Counted from the stretch's first letter, positions 48,633-58,378 are shown. The stretch is 64,000 nt of DNA from Micromonospora echinospora (GCF_014203425.1 NZ_JACHJC010000001.1:806001-870000), one strand, 5' to 3'. The notes: generated by a model from the letters alone, not told the origin. Numbers and translations are program-made.

Positions 48633-50167
48633 GCCGGGCCTCCGCTCGGCCGCGCCCCGAGACGGGTGTGCCGGGGCCGCCGCCACGCGCCCACACCGGC
48701 CTCCACGAACCGGGTGAGCAGCCGGGCGTCGTAGCCGACGCGCAGCAACTGCTCGCGGATGCGTTCGGGCAGGTGGCGGGGGACCGCGCGGCCGTCCGGC
48801 CCCGGACCGAAGACGGTCGTGGTGGTGATCCGGTTGCCCTCGCCGACGCCGATGACCTCCTCGACGTGCGAGACGAAGCGGTGCTTGCGCCCGCCGATCG
48901 CGGTCTCGTCCTCGACGGTCACGTAGACGATGAGGTCGAGCGCGTTGCCGGCCATCCGGCGGGCCTGGTCGACTGTCATCTCCCGGCCGTGCGACAGCGC
49001 CAGCTCGATGATGCGATCGCTCACCCCCGAGGGGGTGCGCGCGTGGATGGTGCACATCGACCCGCGGCTCGTCGTCATCGCCTGGAGCATCGGCACGATC
49101 TCCCGGGACCGCACCTCGCCGACGATGATCCGCAGCACGCCCATCCGCAGCGACACCGGGATCAGGTCGGCGATGCTGACCTCACCCGCCGGCCGCCCGT
49201 CCGCGCCGCGCTCGCCGTGCCCCTCCCGGGACTCGAAGCTCATCACCGCCCGGTGTTTGTGCCCACGCCGGGCCGGCAGCAGTTCCCGGCTCTCCTCCAG
49301 CAGCACGTACGGCTCGTCGGCCGGGATCTCGTCCATCAGCGCCCGGATGACAGTGGTCTTCCCGGCCCCGGCGAGCCCGGCGACCATGATGTTCAACCCG
49401 GCCCGCATCGACGCGCGGAAGAAGTCGCGCAGCAGCGGATCGATCATCTCGTCCAGGTCGGGCCGGCCGCCCGCGATGTCCTCCAGGCTCACCGCGAGCG
49501 TGTTGTGCTTGCGGATCACCGCGTACGGGCGGTGGCTGACCAGGAACACGGCGGCGAGTCGGCTGCCGTCGGGCAGTTGCAGGTCGAGCGTGGGCTTCGA
49601 GGTCGACAGCGAGCGTTCGGTGGCCCCGGCCCGGCGGGCCGCCGCCTGGAGGATCTCCACCAGCTCGTCGTCGGTCTCGGCGATCGGCTCGGCCCAGTCG
49701 ACGCCGCCGCCGTGCCGGGTGATGCGCACCTGGTCGCAGCCGAGGATGTGCACCTCCTCGATGCTGTCGTCGACGAGCAGCGTCTGGAGCCGGCCCAGCC
49801 CGACGAGTTCGGCTGTCACCTGGTCGAGCAGCAGCCGTTCGGAGTCCGCGGCCATCGGCGTGCCGGACCGGCGTACCGAGTCGGCGTACGCGGAGACCAC
49901 TGTGACGGCCAGCCGGGCGCGCTCGACCTCCTCGGCGTCGGCGTCGAACTCGCGGCCGCGCTGCCAGTGGGTGAGCCGTTCGCTCAGCTCCCGGCGCAGC
50001 TCGCGGACCACAGCGAAGTCGATCCGGGGGCGCGGCGGCGGCGGGGGCGCGGCGGGGAGCGGGCCGGGGACGTGGTGCCGGCCGTTCGGCGGCGCCAGCG
50101 GCGGGACCGTGGAGACGACGCCGGGCTGCTGCCCGCGCGGGTCGTGGGAGACCGGCTCAAACCGCAC
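48629..50167 (-). CDS. tadA: Pilus assembly ATPase TadA/CpaF
   Basis: 512-residue secretion ATPase. Walker A GLAGAGKT at 264-271, Asp box LLEESREL, Walker B-like RIIVGEVRSREIVPML and His box CTIHARTPSGV. N-terminal domain with a Pro-rich start (1-48) and all-helical segment. Powers polymerisation of the Flp pilus. GTG 50167 overlaps the CpaE-like gene by 11 bp. Confidence 0.92.
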   Translation of the reverse strand: MRFEPVSHDPRGQQPGVVSTVPPLAPPNGRHHVPGPLPAAPPPPPRPRIDFAVVRELRRELSERLTHWQRGREFDADAEEVERARLAVTVVSAYADSVRRSGTPMAADSERLLLDQVTAELVGLGRLQTLLVDDSIEEVHILGCDQVRITRHGGGVDWAEPIAETDDELVEILQAAARRAGATERSLSTSKPTLDLQLPDGSRLAAVFLVSHRPYAVIRKHNTLAVSLEDIAGGRPDLDEMIDPLLRDFFRASMRAGLNIMVAGLAGAGKTTVIRALMDEIPADEPYVLLEESRELLPARRGHKHRAVMSFESREGHGERGADGRPAGEVSIADLIPVSLRMGVLRIIVGEVRSREIVPMLQAMTTSRGSMCTIHARTPSGVSDRIIELALSHGREMTVDQARRMAGNALDLIVYVTVEDETAIGGRKHRFVSHVEEVIGVGEGNRITTTTVFGPGPDGRAVPRHLPERIREQLLRVGYDARLLTRFVEAGVGAWRRPRHTRLGARPSGGPA

Positions 50168-50990
50168 CGGACACCCCCGGCGCGCTCGGCGCGGTCACCG
50201 CGCGCGGTGTGGTCGCGCCCGGCCAGGCGAGCCGGGCCCGCCGCCGGTCCAGCAGCGCCCGGACCGGCACCTCCAGGGCGCCGGCCGCGCGCATCAACGG
50301 CCGGTTCGCGCGTACGGTGCCGCCGTGGCCGAGCACCTCGGCGGTACGCGGGTCGTGCGGCAGGCGGGCGATCACCGGCAGCCGCAGCGCCTTGCTGATC
50401 TCGCTGGTGCCGTGCCCGTCCCCGACCACGAGCAGCCGCAGCGTGCCCGGCGGTACGCGGTGCTCGGTGAGGTCCCGTTCGATCGCCCGGGCGGTGGCCC
50501 GGGTGGCGGAGAGGTCGGGCAGGTTCGCCCGGGTCACCAGCAGCACCACAGTGGCGGCGCGGAGCAGCGGCCACGGTGGACCGCCGACGGCCAGCCGGCC
50601 ACAGTCGACGAGCACGTCGTAGGGCGGTTCGCCGCGCTCCAGCCCGGTGAAGTAGTCGGCGAAGCGCTGCCACAGCGGAATCACGCTGCCGGCCTGGGCC
50701 GGGTCGACCACGCCGGGTAGCAGCAGCCGCTCGCGCCGGGGCGCGTCCAGGTCGACCAGCTGGGACCAGAACGCCTGTTCCAGGCTGCCGTCGCGCAGCT
50801 CGCCCACCGCCAGCTCGCCGATGCCGCGCGGGCCGTCCAGGGTCCCGCCGAGGTAGCCGGCGAGGATCGAGCCGCCCGCCGGGTCGCACTCGGCCAGCAC
50901 GAGCCGCCGATGCCAGCTCAGCGCGGCGGCGAGCGCCGCGGTGGTGACGCCCGGCGAACCCTTCGCCGAGACCAGGGCGATGATCGCCAT
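50157..50990 (-). CDS. CpaE/MinD-like P-loop protein
   Basis: 277 residues. MAIIALVSAKGSPGVTTAALAAALSW has the deviant Walker A (KGSPGVTT) of MinD/ParA-type ATPases; LVDCGRL is the second motif. Probably localises the pilus machine. Its stop overlaps tadA; its ATG overlaps the preceding gene's stop by one base. Confidence 0.82.
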   Translation of the reverse strand: MAIIALVSAKGSPGVTTAALAAALSWHRRLVLAECDPAGGSILAGYLGGTLDGPRGIGELAVGELRDGSLEQAFWSQLVDLDAPRRERLLLPGVVDPAQAGSVIPLWQRFADYFTGLERGEPPYDVLVDCGRLAVGGPPWPLLRAATVVLLVTRANLPDLSATRATARAIERDLTEHRVPPGTLRLLVVGDGHGTSEISKALRLPVIARLPHDPRTAEVLGHGGTVRANRPLMRAAGALEVPVRALLDRRRARLAWPGATTPRAVTAPSAPGVSGAV

Positions 50991-51655
50991 CAGGCCGCCT
51001 CGGTGAGCACGAGCGCGATCCGGTCGTCGGCGGCGAGCGCCACGACCGCCGGCACGTCCCGTACGGTCAGCGCCAGGTAGACCACCACGTCGCCGTTCTG
51101 CGGCGTGGCGGTGTCGATCACGGTGCCCTCGAACCGGGTTCCGCCGCCGCGGGACGCGTCGGAGCCGTTCGTGGCGTTGCTCGGCGTGCTGACCAGCAGC
51201 ACCTTGTCGCCGGGGTTCAGCTTGCGGGCCGGCACCTGCTCGGGTTCCAGTCCCAGCGCGATCTGCTGCTGGCCGGGGCCGAGCAGCGGGGCCTCGGTGA
51301 GCTGCGCCGGGGTGAGCAGCGTGCCCGGGGTGAGCTGGACGGCCGCCCGCAGTCCCAGCACCTCGTCCATCCGGTCGGCCGGAACCGGCTGGAGTTCCCG
51401 TCCGCCGGAGACGCGCACCGGCACCAGGTCGTCGGCGGTGAGTTGCCGGCCCACGTCGACCGGCCGGGCCACCGCCAGGTACGTGCCGGTGGAGCGCACC
51501 GAGGTGACCGCGAACGCCGCGCCCAGCCCGCCGAGGGCGATCAGCAGGATTGCCAGGCCGAGCAGGCCGGGCCGGACACGTCGCTGCCGGACCACCTTCG
51601 GCGGCGCGATCGGCGCCTCCATCGGGGTTCCGTTTCGGGATGCCACCACACTCAT
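50990..51655 (-). CDS. cpaB: SAF-domain (CpaB/RcpC-like) pilus protein
   Basis: 221 residues. One membrane helix (LLGLAILLIALGGLGAAFAV), then an SAF domain: YLAVARPVDVGRQLTADDLVPVRVS and LRAAVQLTPGTLLTPAQLTEAPL, followed by a beta-rich C-terminal region. CpaB-like proteins are periplasmic or wall-side pilus assembly factors. ATG 51655 overlaps the preceding gene by ATGA. Confidence 0.82.
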   Translation of the reverse strand: MSVVASRNGTPMEAPIAPPKVVRQRRVRPGLLGLAILLIALGGLGAAFAVTSVRSTGTYLAVARPVDVGRQLTADDLVPVRVSGGRELQPVPADRMDEVLGLRAAVQLTPGTLLTPAQLTEAPLLGPGQQQIALGLEPEQVPARKLNPGDKVLLVSTPSNATNGSDASRGGGTRFEGTVIDTATPQNGDVVVYLALTVRDVPAVVALAADDRIALVLTEAA

Positions 51656-52605
51656 CGGGTCACCACCTGAAGCTCGTTGATCTGTACCGGGATGACGCCG
51701 CTGGACCGGCTCTGGGCGATCACGCCGCTCTCGCCGCCGCCGGACCACTCGACTGTCCAGAACGTGGTGGCGCTCACCTGGTAGGTGGCGGCCTTCGGAT
51801 AGCCCTGGTCGAGACCGCAGTCCGGCGAGGTGGAGCCGGCCCGCGGCCCGTCGGCCCGGTACGGCGTGCCCGGCCCGTGGCAGGTGACGTCGATGTCGTC
51901 GGACATGTGCCAGACGATCCGGTCCACCCGGGCGGTGATCCGGACGGTCAGCCCGCGGTCCGAGGCGGAGGCGTTCAGCGGCCCGAAGTACGAGGTCCCT
52001 GGGCTGGCCCACATCCAGACCGGCAGCCCGACCAGGCCCGGCCCCTGACTGCGCCGGGGCGCGACCGAGGCCCGGGGCGGGAGCAGCGAGATGGAGGCCA
52101 GCGCGCGCCGGGCCAGTTCCTCCGGGTCCGGCGGCGCGCCGTAGCCGGGCGGCGGGGCGTCCAGGAGTTCCTGTCGCATGCTGCCCGTGTCGCCGCCGTT
52201 GCAGGTGAGCTGGTACCACTGCTTGCCGGGGGGCGCCTCGTCCTGCGGCTCGGCGAGTTTGTAGTAGCAGCCGTCGGCGTTGTTGAACCAGCCGAGCGCC
52301 TCGTTGTAGCAGGGGATGACGCGGCCGTTCCACTGGCACTTCGGCGCGCCGCCGCCGTTGCCGCCACCGCCGCCGTTGTCCCCGCCACCACCTGGTCCGC
52401 CCGGTCCGCCGGGGGTGCCCGGGTCGTCGTCCCACACGTCGCAGTCGGTCTGTTCCGGCGGGCACGAGCCGCCGGGATCGGCGGCACGCGCGGGCGCGCC
52501 GGTGAGCGTCAGCAGCGCGGCGAGGCCGGCGGCGAGCAGCAGCCGGCGGAGCGTCCCGGCCCGGGGCTGGCGGGCCGGGACACCCCTTCCTCCCCAGGTC
52601 AGCAC
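51652..52605 (-). CDS. Secreted Cys-containing protein of the Tad operon
   Basis: 317 residues. Signal peptide to about residue 41 (ARAA), then a Gly-rich linker near 66-88, and an exported domain with eight or more cysteines (CPPEQTDC, CQWNGRVIPC, CYYK, TCNG, VTCHG, PDCGL). WMWASPGTSYFGPLNASASDRGLTVRITARVDRIVWHMSD is the clearest folded part. No domain I can name. GTG 52605 has AGGA 6 nt upstream. Its position suggests an outer or adhesive component. Confidence 0.65.
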   Translation of the reverse strand: MLTWGGRGVPARQPRAGTLRRLLLAAGLAALLTLTGAPARAADPGGSCPPEQTDCDVWDDDPGTPGGPGGPGGGGDNGGGGGNGGGAPKCQWNGRVIPCYNEALGWFNNADGCYYKLAEPQDEAPPGKQWYQLTCNGGDTGSMRQELLDAPPPGYGAPPDPEELARRALASISLLPPRASVAPRRSQGPGLVGLPVWMWASPGTSYFGPLNASASDRGLTVRITARVDRIVWHMSDDIDVTCHGPGTPYRADGPRAGSTSPDCGLDQGYPKAATYQVSATTFWTVEWSGGGESGVIAQSRSSGVIPVQINELQVVTR

Positions 52606-53165
52606 GGCTGGTCCTGGTGCGCGGCGCCGCCGTTGATCAGCCACCGGCCGTCCGGGAAGCGGACCGCGGTGGCGGTGGCGAGGTAGCGCCCGCCGCGGGT
52701 GCCCGGCACGGCCTTGCGGTCCTTGGCGTAGACGAGCCGGTAGCCGCTCGCGTCCAGGCAGTCCTGGATCTCGACGGTGGGCGGGCGGGCGGCCAGGTCG
52801 ACCGAGACCACTGTGGGATCGGAGACCAGTTTCCCGGTACGCATCGCGCCGTGCTCCTTCGCGTCGAGAATTGCCATTCGCACCCGGGTCAGCAGCGGAT
52901 CAGCCAGAAAACGGGCCAGAGCGGGATGGGATGGATCGCTTCGGGCGCTCGCCGCCCGGGACGCGTCGAGATAGCCGGAATAGGCGGCAAGCGCTGCCTT
53001 TTCGGCTTCCTTATCCGCCTCGGCGGAATGGGTGGCGGGGGCGGCGGCGCGGCCGGTGAGCGGGCGGGTGGCCGCCTCCGGCTCGGTGCCGCAGCCGGCC
53101 GCGCCGACCGCCAGCGCGAGGCTGAGCAGGTAGATTTCCCATCGGCGGGATTGCCGTGTGCGCAA
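52599..53165 (-). CDS. Lipoprotein, first gene of the Tad operon
   Basis: 188 residues. Signal with LAVGAAGC (lipobox, Cys25), an Ala/Glu-rich helix, and then a mixed domain (SGYLDASRAASARSDPSHPALARFLADPLLTRVRMAILDAKEHGAMRTGKLVSDPTVVSVDLAARPPTVEIQDCLDASGYRLVY). The TTG at 53165 is the start: GGAGGG stands 7 nt upstream. Function unknown. The 3' end overlaps the next gene by 7 bp. Confidence 0.6.
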   Translation of the reverse strand: MRTRQSRRWEIYLLSLALAVGAAGCGTEPEAATRPLTGRAAAPATHSAEADKEAEKAALAAYSGYLDASRAASARSDPSHPALARFLADPLLTRVRMAILDAKEHGAMRTGKLVSDPTVVSVDLAARPPTVEIQDCLDASGYRLVYAKDRKAVPGTRGGRYLATATAVRFPDGRWLINGGAAHQDQPC

Positions 53166-53721
53166 CGCCGATCCCTCCTCGTGCCGGCCCGGGGCGATCA
53201 CGCCGACCCGCTCCGGGCATGCGGAAGCGCACCCGGAACTGTCACTCCGGGTCCCCGTCGCCACCACTGGTATTGACCTGTACTGATTGCTGCGGACTCG
53301 TGCCCTGACTCCTCCGACGCCAATTGATCGGGGGTTGCGTCGTACCCAAGGGGCGAGCATAAGCTCACGTCCGCCGATGCAACAGAGGCAATTCACGTGA
53401 ACACGGTGAGTGAAGACGGGAGGTGGTGGCCGGTGTGTGTCGTCACGATGACGAGCGGGCTTCCGGTGGGCTCCGGCCCGGCGGGCGTGTGCTCACCCGT
53501 ACGCGCCGCGCCGGTGGCGACGAGCCGTCGGTATGGGTGGGGAGCGTGCCGCTCGTCCGATCCGTCCCGTCGTCCACCCGGGCCGGGGTCTCGGTGCGCT
53601 CCGGCCCGCCGCGCGTCGCGCCGCACGCCGGTCCGGGTCTCACCCGTCACACGTGGACGGACCAAGAATCACTCTGCGTGCTCCACGACGGAACCGTGGG
53701 CAACTGAACGGGGGAGCCGGC
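53166..53721. other. Divergent intergenic region, Tad operon / prepilin peptidase
   Basis: 556 bp with no convincing gene. It must contain promoters in both directions. Around 53280-53400 the sequence is AT-richer (TTGACC, TTGATC, ATTCACGTG-type stretches), a likely promoter area for the Tad operon. Open frames on both strands of 60-110 codons show no ribosome-binding site or known family. Confidence 0.3.
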
Positions 53722-54498
53722 GTGACCGCTGAACGGGTGCGGCGTACCGGACCGGTGGCCGAGGTCCGCCGTCCGGTCGTCCGGCTGCTTGCCGCCCTCG
53801 CGGTCGTACCGCTGCTCCGGCTGGCGGTGGCGCGTTACGCCGTACCCCCGGATTCTCCGGACCGCGCGGCCTGCGACGGCTGCGCCGCCCCGATCGGGCT
53901 GGACCGGCCACTGCCGGCGCTCGGGCCCGGCGCCCGCTGCCCGGTCTGCCGGGCCCGGATCGGCGCGGCCCCCGCAGTGATCGAGGTGGCGTTGCTGCTC
54001 GCGGTGGCCGTGCCGGTGCTCACCGGCGGCGCGGCCGCCGCGCGGCTGGCGCTCGCCTGGTGGCTGCTCTGGGCGGTACCGATGACGATCGTGGACGCGA
54101 TGGCGCACCGGCTGCCCGACCGGCTCACCTGGCCGGCCGCGGCCGGAGCGTGGGCGCTGCTCGGGGTCGCCGCGCTTACTGGCCCGGGCGCGGACCCGTG
54201 GATCCGCGCCACAGTCGCCGCTCTGGCGCTCGGCGGCGGCTTCGCCGCGACCACACTGCTGCTCGGGCGGCGCGGTTTCGGTCTCGGCGACGCCAAGCTG
54301 GCCCTCGGCGCGGGCGCGCTGCTCGGCTGGTACGGCTGGCCGGTGCTGGTGGCCGGTCTCGTGCTCGCGCTCGTCCTCGCCGGGCTGGCCGGGGTGGCGC
54401 TGCTCGCCGCCCGGCGGGTCCGCTGGACCGGGCACCTGCCGTTCGGGCCGTTCCTGGTGCTCGGCACCGCCGCCACGCTGGTGCTCGTCACCGTGTGA
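53722..54498 (+). CDS. A24-family prepilin peptidase
   Basis: 258 residues with seven or so membrane helices. MTIVDAMAHRLPDRL (first catalytic Asp) and GRRGFGLGDAKLALG (GxGD with second Asp) are the aspartyl-protease motifs. An N-terminal Zn-type pair of CxxC (CDGCAAPIGL, CPVCRARIG) is also present, as in full-size peptidases. GTG 53722, with GGGGAG 5 nt upstream. Cleaves the Flp pilin leader; divergent from the Tad operon. Confidence 0.9.
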   Translation: MTAERVRRTGPVAEVRRPVVRLLAALAVVPLLRLAVARYAVPPDSPDRAACDGCAAPIGLDRPLPALGPGARCPVCRARIGAAPAVIEVALLLAVAVPVLTGGAAAARLALAWWLLWAVPMTIVDAMAHRLPDRLTWPAAAGAWALLGVAALTGPGADPWIRATVAALALGGGFAATTLLLGRRGFGLGDAKLALGAGALLGWYGWPVLVAGLVLALVLAGLAGVALLAARRVRWTGHLPFGPFLVLGTAATLVLVTV

Positions 54499-54607
54499 TC
54501 GGCCACCCGCAGGTGCGGGCGGGGTTCGCCACGGGTATCGGAGTCCCAGCCGCCTCCCAGCCGGGTCTGGTTCGGTGGCGGTCCAGGCTTCGGACTCGGG
54601 AGGGCAC

Positions 54608-56983
54608 GTGTCGCACGGCGACGACGGTTGGCGGATCCGGCGCACCAGCGCGGACCTGGACCGGCTGGGTGAGACCGAGTCGGTCTTCGCGCTGGCGAAC
54701 GGCTGGGTGGGCTGGCGCGGGACGCTCGACGAGGGCGAGCCGTGTGGCATGCCGGGCAGCTACCTCAACGGGTTCCACGAGCAGCACGAGCTGAGCTACC
54801 CGGAGAGCGGATACGCCTTCCCGGAGCGCAGCGACACGGTGATCAGCGCCCCGAACGCCGCCCTGATCCGGCTCTGGGTCGACGACGAGCCGCTCGACCT
54901 GCGTACCGGCACGATCCGGCGGCACCACCAGGAGCTGGACCTGCGCGCCGGCGTGGTCCGCCGGGAGACCGAGTGGATCTCGCCGGGCGGCCGGGGCGTC
55001 CGCGTCCGCAGCACCCGGGTGGTCTCGCTGACCCGTCGTCCGGTCGCCGCCGTCGACTGGGCGGTCGAGCCGCTGGACGAGCCGGTCCGGCTGCGGGTCG
55101 GCGCCGACCTGCTCGCCAACCAGCGGGTGCCGGAACGCGCCGACGACCCCCGGGCCGCCTCGGTGATCCACGATCCGCTCACCGGCGAGGTCCGCCGCCA
55201 CGACGGCCTCGACGGTGTGCTGGTGCACCGGACCGGGCGCAGCGGCCAGCGGGTCGCCGTCGCCGTCGCGAACCGGGTCGAGGCCCCGGACGAGATCGCC
55301 ACCGACACCGAGCTGACCGCCGACCGGTTCCGGCTGGCGCTGTCCGGCCCGGTACGCCCCGGCGAGCACATCCGGGTCACCCGGTTCGCCGCGTACGAGT
55401 GCGCGGAGGTCGACGGCACGCCGCCCGGTGAGCTGGCCGACCTGGTCGTCGCGGAGGCGGACGCGGCCCGGGCCGACGGATTCGACGCCCTGCTCGCCGA
55501 GCAGCGCGCCGCGCTGGACGCCGCGTGGGCCACCGCCGACGTCGAGCTGGACGGCGATCCAGAGCTGCAACTCGCGGTGCGGTTCTCCGTGTTCCACCTG
55601 CTCCAGTCGGGGCGCGCCGACGGTGACCGGACCATCCCGGCGAAGGGGCTGACCGGCAACGGCTACGACGGGCACGTGCTCTGGGACACCGAGGGCTACG
55701 TGCTGCCGGTGCTGACGTACCTGAGGCCGGAACTGGCCCGCTCGGCGCTGCGCTGGCGGCACGCCCACCTGCCCGAGGCCCGGGAACGCGCGGCCGAGCT
55801 GCGCCTGACCGGCGCCACCTACCCCTGGCGGACGCTCAGCGGCCGGGAGTGCTCCGGCTACTGGCCGGCCGGCAGCGCGGGCCTGCACGTCAACGCGGAC
55901 ATCGCGGACGCGATCCTGCGGTACGTGGCGGCCACCGGCGACACCGCGTTCCTCGCCGAGTGCGGCGCCGAGGTGCTGATCGAGACCGCCCGGCTGTGGC
56001 ACGGCTACGGCCACTTCGACGACGGCGGCGCGTTCCACCTGACCGGCGTCACCGGGCCGGACGAGTACTCCGCGCTGGTCGACGACAACGTCTTCACCAA
56101 CCTGATGGCGCGGCGCAACCTGCGTGGGGCCGCCGACGCCGCCGAGCACTGCCCGGAGGTCGCCGCCCGGCTGGGTGTCGACGCCGCCGAGGTGGCCGGC
56201 TGGCGGGCCGCCGCCGACGCGGTGTTCGTCCCGTACGACGGCAAGCGCGGCGTGCACGAGCAGTCGGCCGGTTTCACAGCGCAGCCGGAGTGGGACTTCG
56301 CCGGCACCGGCGAGGACGACTACCCGCTGCTGCTGCACTTCCCCTACCAGGAGCTGTACCGCAAGCAGGTGGTCAAGCAGGCCGACCTGGTGCTGGCCAT
56401 GCTGCGCTGCCCGGGGGAGTTCACCGCCGAGGAGAAGACGCGCAACGTCGCCTACTACGAGGCGCGGACCGTCCGGGACTCGTCGCTGTCGGCGTCCGCG
56501 CAGGCGATCCTCGCCGCCGAGGTCGGGCACCTCGACCTGGCGTACGACCTGTTCGCCGAGACGGCGTTGCAGGACCTCGCCGACCTGGGCGACAAGACCG
56601 CCGACGGGCTGCACCTGGCGTCCCTGGCCGGCGCCTGGCTGGTGGTGGCGCAGGGCTTCGGCGGGCTGCGCGACGACCGGGGCGTGCTCTCCTTCGACCC
56701 GCGGCTACCAGGGCGGATCACCCGGCTGGTGTTCCACCTGCGTTGGCACGGGCACCGGCTGCGGGTCACGCTGACCGGGCAGGAGGCCCGCTACGAGCTG
56801 CCGGACGCCGGTCCGGGCGACGCGGTCGAGCTGTGGCACCACGGCGAACAGCTCCGGGTCACCGGCGACGAGCCGGTCACCCGGCCGATGCCGCCGGCAC
56901 CCGACCCCGGCCCGGAGCCGCAGGCCCCGCCGGGCCGCCGTCCCGAACGACGCGCTCAGGAGGAGGCGGGCGACGACGACTGA
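54608..56983 (+). CDS. Glycoside hydrolase family 65 enzyme (disaccharide phosphorylase-like)
   Basis: 791 residues. Order: N-terminal beta-sandwich (from TESVFALANGWVGWRG), linker, (alpha/alpha)6 barrel (LQSGRADGDRTIPAKGLTGNGYDGHVLWDTEGYVLPVLTYL) and C-terminal sheet. Catalytic Glu486 in VTGPDEYS. WHHGE and KQADLVLAM are other family blocks. Closest resemblance is to trehalose/maltose/kojibiose phosphorylases; which disaccharide cannot be told. GTG 54608 behind GGGAGGG. The last 28 bp overlap the convergent gene. Confidence 0.88.
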   Translation: MSHGDDGWRIRRTSADLDRLGETESVFALANGWVGWRGTLDEGEPCGMPGSYLNGFHEQHELSYPESGYAFPERSDTVISAPNAALIRLWVDDEPLDLRTGTIRRHHQELDLRAGVVRRETEWISPGGRGVRVRSTRVVSLTRRPVAAVDWAVEPLDEPVRLRVGADLLANQRVPERADDPRAASVIHDPLTGEVRRHDGLDGVLVHRTGRSGQRVAVAVANRVEAPDEIATDTELTADRFRLALSGPVRPGEHIRVTRFAAYECAEVDGTPPGELADLVVAEADAARADGFDALLAEQRAALDAAWATADVELDGDPELQLAVRFSVFHLLQSGRADGDRTIPAKGLTGNGYDGHVLWDTEGYVLPVLTYLRPELARSALRWRHAHLPEARERAAELRLTGATYPWRTLSGRECSGYWPAGSAGLHVNADIADAILRYVAATGDTAFLAECGAEVLIETARLWHGYGHFDDGGAFHLTGVTGPDEYSALVDDNVFTNLMARRNLRGAADAAEHCPEVAARLGVDAAEVAGWRAAADAVFVPYDGKRGVHEQSAGFTAQPEWDFAGTGEDDYPLLLHFPYQELYRKQVVKQADLVLAMLRCPGEFTAEEKTRNVAYYEARTVRDSSLSASAQAILAAEVGHLDLAYDLFAETALQDLADLGDKTADGLHLASLAGAWLVVAQGFGGLRDDRGVLSFDPRLPGRITRLVFHLRWHGHRLRVTLTGQEARYELPDAGPGDAVELWHHGEQLRVTGDEPVTRPMPPAPDPGPEPQAPPGRRPERRAQEEAGDDD

Positions 56984-57438
56984 GCCGGTAGGCCGGACAT
57001 CCGCGCGACGACCTCCTCCAGCGCCTCGAACGCGTACGCCCAGTTGTGGCACTTGAAGCTGCGCAACCCGGTGATCGGGGTCCGGCAGTCGGCACAGTGG
57101 ACACCCGGGATCGCGTCCGGCACCTCGGTGTTCACGTACTTGCGTTCGCCGAGGATCACCCGGGCGATCATCGTGCGGTCGTGCACGCCGTGCAGCGCGG
57201 ACGCGACGATGTCGTACCAGGTCGCCCGCCGCCCGCACTTCGGGCAGTCCGGCTCGTCGCCGCTGACCCACAGCGGCGCGCCGATGCTGCGCGCCGGCAT
57301 GTTCAGCAGCTTCTCCAGCCGCCGCACGTCCGCCTCCGGGGTGGTCCACCGGTGCCGCCCCGGCAGCGAGGCGGGCGAGTCGTAGACGGCGCGGAACACC
57401 ACCGGATCGACCTCCACTGTCTCCCGTCCACCTGTCAT
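56956..57438 (-). CDS. Small protein with two CxxC pairs
   Basis: 160 residues. CPKCGRRATWYDIVASALHGVHDRTMIARVILGERKYVNTEVPDAIPGVHCADCRTP has two CxxC pairs separated by about 50 residues, a probable zinc ribbon. It continues TGLRSFKCHNWAYAFEALEEVVARM. Not identified further. ATG 57438 has GGAGGTACCG. Convergent overlap with the GH65 gene by 28 bp. Confidence 0.55.
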   Translation of the reverse strand: MTGGRETVEVDPVVFRAVYDSPASLPGRHRWTTPEADVRRLEKLLNMPARSIGAPLWVSGDEPDCPKCGRRATWYDIVASALHGVHDRTMIARVILGERKYVNTEVPDAIPGVHCADCRTPITGLRSFKCHNWAYAFEALEEVVARMSGLPAQSSSPASS

Positions 57439-57553
57439 CGGTACCTCCTCGCGACGGCGTGTCCCACCGTCGTACCAGGTGGACGGCGGGATCGGCCGGA
57501 TCATCGACACGACGGGTCAGCGGTGTGTCGCCCAGAGTGCTAGACAACGAGGC

Positions 57554-58327
57554 GTGACGGAGGCTGAGAACCGACCCAATGTCGCCCGGATGTACGACTA
57601 CTACCTGGGCGGCTGCCACAACTTCGCCGCCGACCGTGCCGCCGCCGAGGAGATCCTGAGGATCTTCCCGGACACCGGGGTCGCCGCGCAGAGCAACCGC
57701 GCGTTCCTGCGCCGGGTCGTGCGCTGGGCCGCCGAGCAGGGCATACGTCAGTTCCTCGACATCGGCGCCGGCCTGCCCACGCAGGGCAACGTGCACGAGG
57801 TGGTCCGCGCGATCCGCCCCGACGCCCGGGTGGTCTACGTCGACCACGACGAGGTGGCGGTCGCGTACGCCCGGCGGCTGCTGCCCGTCGACGGCCGCAC
57901 CGTGGTGCTCCGGGGTGACCTGCGGCGCCCCGATGAGTTGCTGGCCGATCCGACGCTGCGGGCCACCATCGACCTGACCGAGCCGGTGGCGGTGCTGCTG
58001 CTCGCGGTGCTGCACTTCGTGCCGGACGCCGACGACCCGTACGCGGCGGTGGCGACGCTGCGCGACGCCACCGTGCCGGGCAGCGTGCTCGCGCTGTCCC
58101 ACCTCACGCTGGACGGCCTGCCGACGCTGCCCACCGAGCAGGGCACCGCGATCTACCGCCGCAGCAGCTCACCGCTGGTGCCCCGCACCCGCGACCAGGT
58201 GGCCCGCTTCCTCGACGGGTACGAGCTTGTCGAACCGGGCCTGGTCAAGGTGGCCCAGTGGCGGCCCGACGGCGAGCCGCAGGCCGCGGTGTCGCACGGG
58301 TACGGCGGGGTGGGCGTGCGCCGCTGA
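57554..58327 (+). CDS. SAM-dependent methyltransferase (DUF574 type)
   Basis: 257 residues. NVARMYDYYLGGCHNFAADRAAAEEIL is the family start (Tyr-Tyr-Leu-Gly-Gly), then motif I QFLDIGAGLPTQGNVHEVV, VVYVDHDEVAVAYA and LLLAVLHFVPDADDP. Very common in actinomycetes; substrates unknown. GTG 57554 with GAGG close before; longer starts exist. Confidence 0.85.
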   Translation: MTEAENRPNVARMYDYYLGGCHNFAADRAAAEEILRIFPDTGVAAQSNRAFLRRVVRWAAEQGIRQFLDIGAGLPTQGNVHEVVRAIRPDARVVYVDHDEVAVAYARRLLPVDGRTVVLRGDLRRPDELLADPTLRATIDLTEPVAVLLLAVLHFVPDADDPYAAVATLRDATVPGSVLALSHLTLDGLPTLPTEQGTAIYRRSSSPLVPRTRDQVARFLDGYELVEPGLVKVAQWRPDGEPQAAVSHGYGGVGVRR

Positions 58328-58355
58328 GGGCGGTCGGTCCAGCGCAGTTCCTCCG

Positions 58356-58374
58356 GCGATCGTCGCACGATCGC
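58356..58374. terminator. Hairpin between convergent genes
   Basis: GCGATCGT/ACGATCGC 8-bp arms with a 3-nt loop, between the methyltransferase and the sigma factor gene. A tight loop and no T-run. Confidence 0.45.
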
Positions 58375-58378
58375 GTGC

